Shown here: piece by piece, positions 63,599 to 64,000 of the stretch
Position numbering within the stretch: position 1 is the first letter of the stretch
Layout: every line of letters begins with the position of its first letter
NCBI GenBank assembly: GCA_003279605.1
Contig: QCHF01000001.1
Location: forward strand, 338,075 to 402,074
DNA: 64,000 bases
Reading direction: 5' to 3'
Source: SAR86 cluster bacterium AG-390-O18
GTDB taxonomy: Bacteria > Pseudomonadota > Gammaproteobacteria > Magnimaribacterales > AG-339-G14
Notes under the pieces: generated by a model
The model's database searches: none
Told to the model about the DNA's origin: nothing
The model's input: only the letters and a program-made list of their open reading frames with translations
Program-made: the position numbers and the translations under genes

Positions 63599-64000
63599 AT
63601 GTTAGATAAAGAGCAAAAAAATTTACCTGAGATTTTTTCTGTCTCTCAACTCAATAAAAGTGCCAAATTTTCTCTGGAAAAAAAATTTAACGACGTCTGG
63701 GTGAAAGGAGAAATTTCTGAATTTACCAATTACCGTCAATCTGGCCATTGGTACTTTACCTTAAAGGATGAGAATTCATCCATTAGTTGTGTGATGTTTA
63801 AATTTAAAAACTCCTATCTTAAAAATATTCCTGAAATTGGTGACGAGATAGTCCTCAAAGGAAAATTATCCTTATTTGAGGCTCAGGGTAGATATCAATT
63901 TATAGCAGAAAGCTTAGAGTATTCAGGTGAAGGTGACTTGTTAAAGGCTTTTGAAAACTTAAAAAATAAACTTTTAAAAGAAGGTCTCTTCGATGAATCA
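63599..64000 (+). CDS. xseA: Exodeoxyribonuclease VII large subunit, partial
   Basis: The gene begins at ATG 63599 and runs off the right edge with 134 codons present. The visible part is the OB-fold domain: IFSVSQLNKSAKFSLEKKF, VWVKGEISEF, SGHWYFTLKDENS, and GRYQFIAESLEYSGEGDLLKAFENLKNKL. XseA degrades single-stranded DNA with XseB. The catalytic part lies outside the window. Confidence 0.93.
   Translation, partial: MLDKEQKNLPEIFSVSQLNKSAKFSLEKKFNDVWVKGEISEFTNYRQSGHWYFTLKDENSSISCVMFKFKNSYLKNIPEIGDEIVLKGKLSLFEAQGRYQFIAESLEYSGEGDLLKAFENLKNKLLKEGLFDES

Overview
The window looks like a chromosomal stretch from a streamlined, AT-rich marine gammaproteobacterium, most like the SAR86 group. This assignment is inference. 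It rests on the gammaproteobacterial order tig-clpP-clpX-lon-hupB-ppiD, a FabI close to the E. coli enzyme in motif content, a large TonB-dependent receptor, several short-chain dehydrogenases (SDRs), acyl-CoA enzymes, GPH-type sugar symporters, and very tight gene packing. No insertion sequence, phage gene or CRISPR array is visible. No gene-free stretch exceeds about 240 bp.

Layout. 1-5727 (minus): two GPH/MFS sugar symporters flank a rhomboid protease and a DUF3604 membrane-anchored protein. 5795-13238: single accessory genes, namely an SDR, a PhnZ-like HD protein, a ferritin-like protein behind a Fur-box-like site, a GST, MAPEG and PsiE-family membrane proteins, an odd cryptochrome-like FAD protein, an HSL-type esterase and a CHK-type kinase. 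13258-16502: tRNA-Ala, a degenerate metallo-beta-lactamase-fold protein, a serine hydrolase broken by a G8 tract, and a TauD-type dioxygenase. 16506-22320: an operon of CoA transferase, GPH symporter and a fused Gfo/Idh/MocA-aldo/keto reductase, divergent from an alkylsulfatase-like MBL enzyme. 22317-27168: housekeeping genes (Trm112-like, gltX, dnaQ, rnhA, gloB, mltD). 27165-33326: TonB receptor plus oligopeptide-type ABC binding protein and two permeases, without ATPase genes. 33405-43142: fabI, ppiD, hupB, lon, clpX, clpP, tig, and tRNAs His, Arg and Pro. 43182-54609: folD, acyl-CoA synthetase, a large ketosynthase, SDRs, Maf, folE, gpsA, patatin, an SLC13 carrier and panD. 54617-63568: tRNA-Asp, a PhoD-type phosphatase, tRNA-Val, and a convergent biotin-carboxylase / enoyl-CoA hydratase / AtuA cluster resembling acyclic terpene or branched acyl-CoA degradation. 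xseA runs off the right edge.

The most unusual element is the 240 bp gap at 53230-53469. It carries a plus-strand transcription-unit-like structure: a 9-bp closing stem, a competing 3' hairpin, a strong GAAA-loop terminator, and a 13-nt stretch that can pair fully with the 3' end of 16S rRNA. It matches no RNA family I recognise and is the best candidate here for something undescribed.

Many convergent genes overlap by a shared 4-nt TTAA or CTAA double stop, and co-directional genes often couple through ATGA, TGATG or TTGA overlaps. Several starts in this annotation are placed downstream of the longest possible reading frame, because upstream extensions ran into tRNAs or neighbouring genes or left the conserved protein start.
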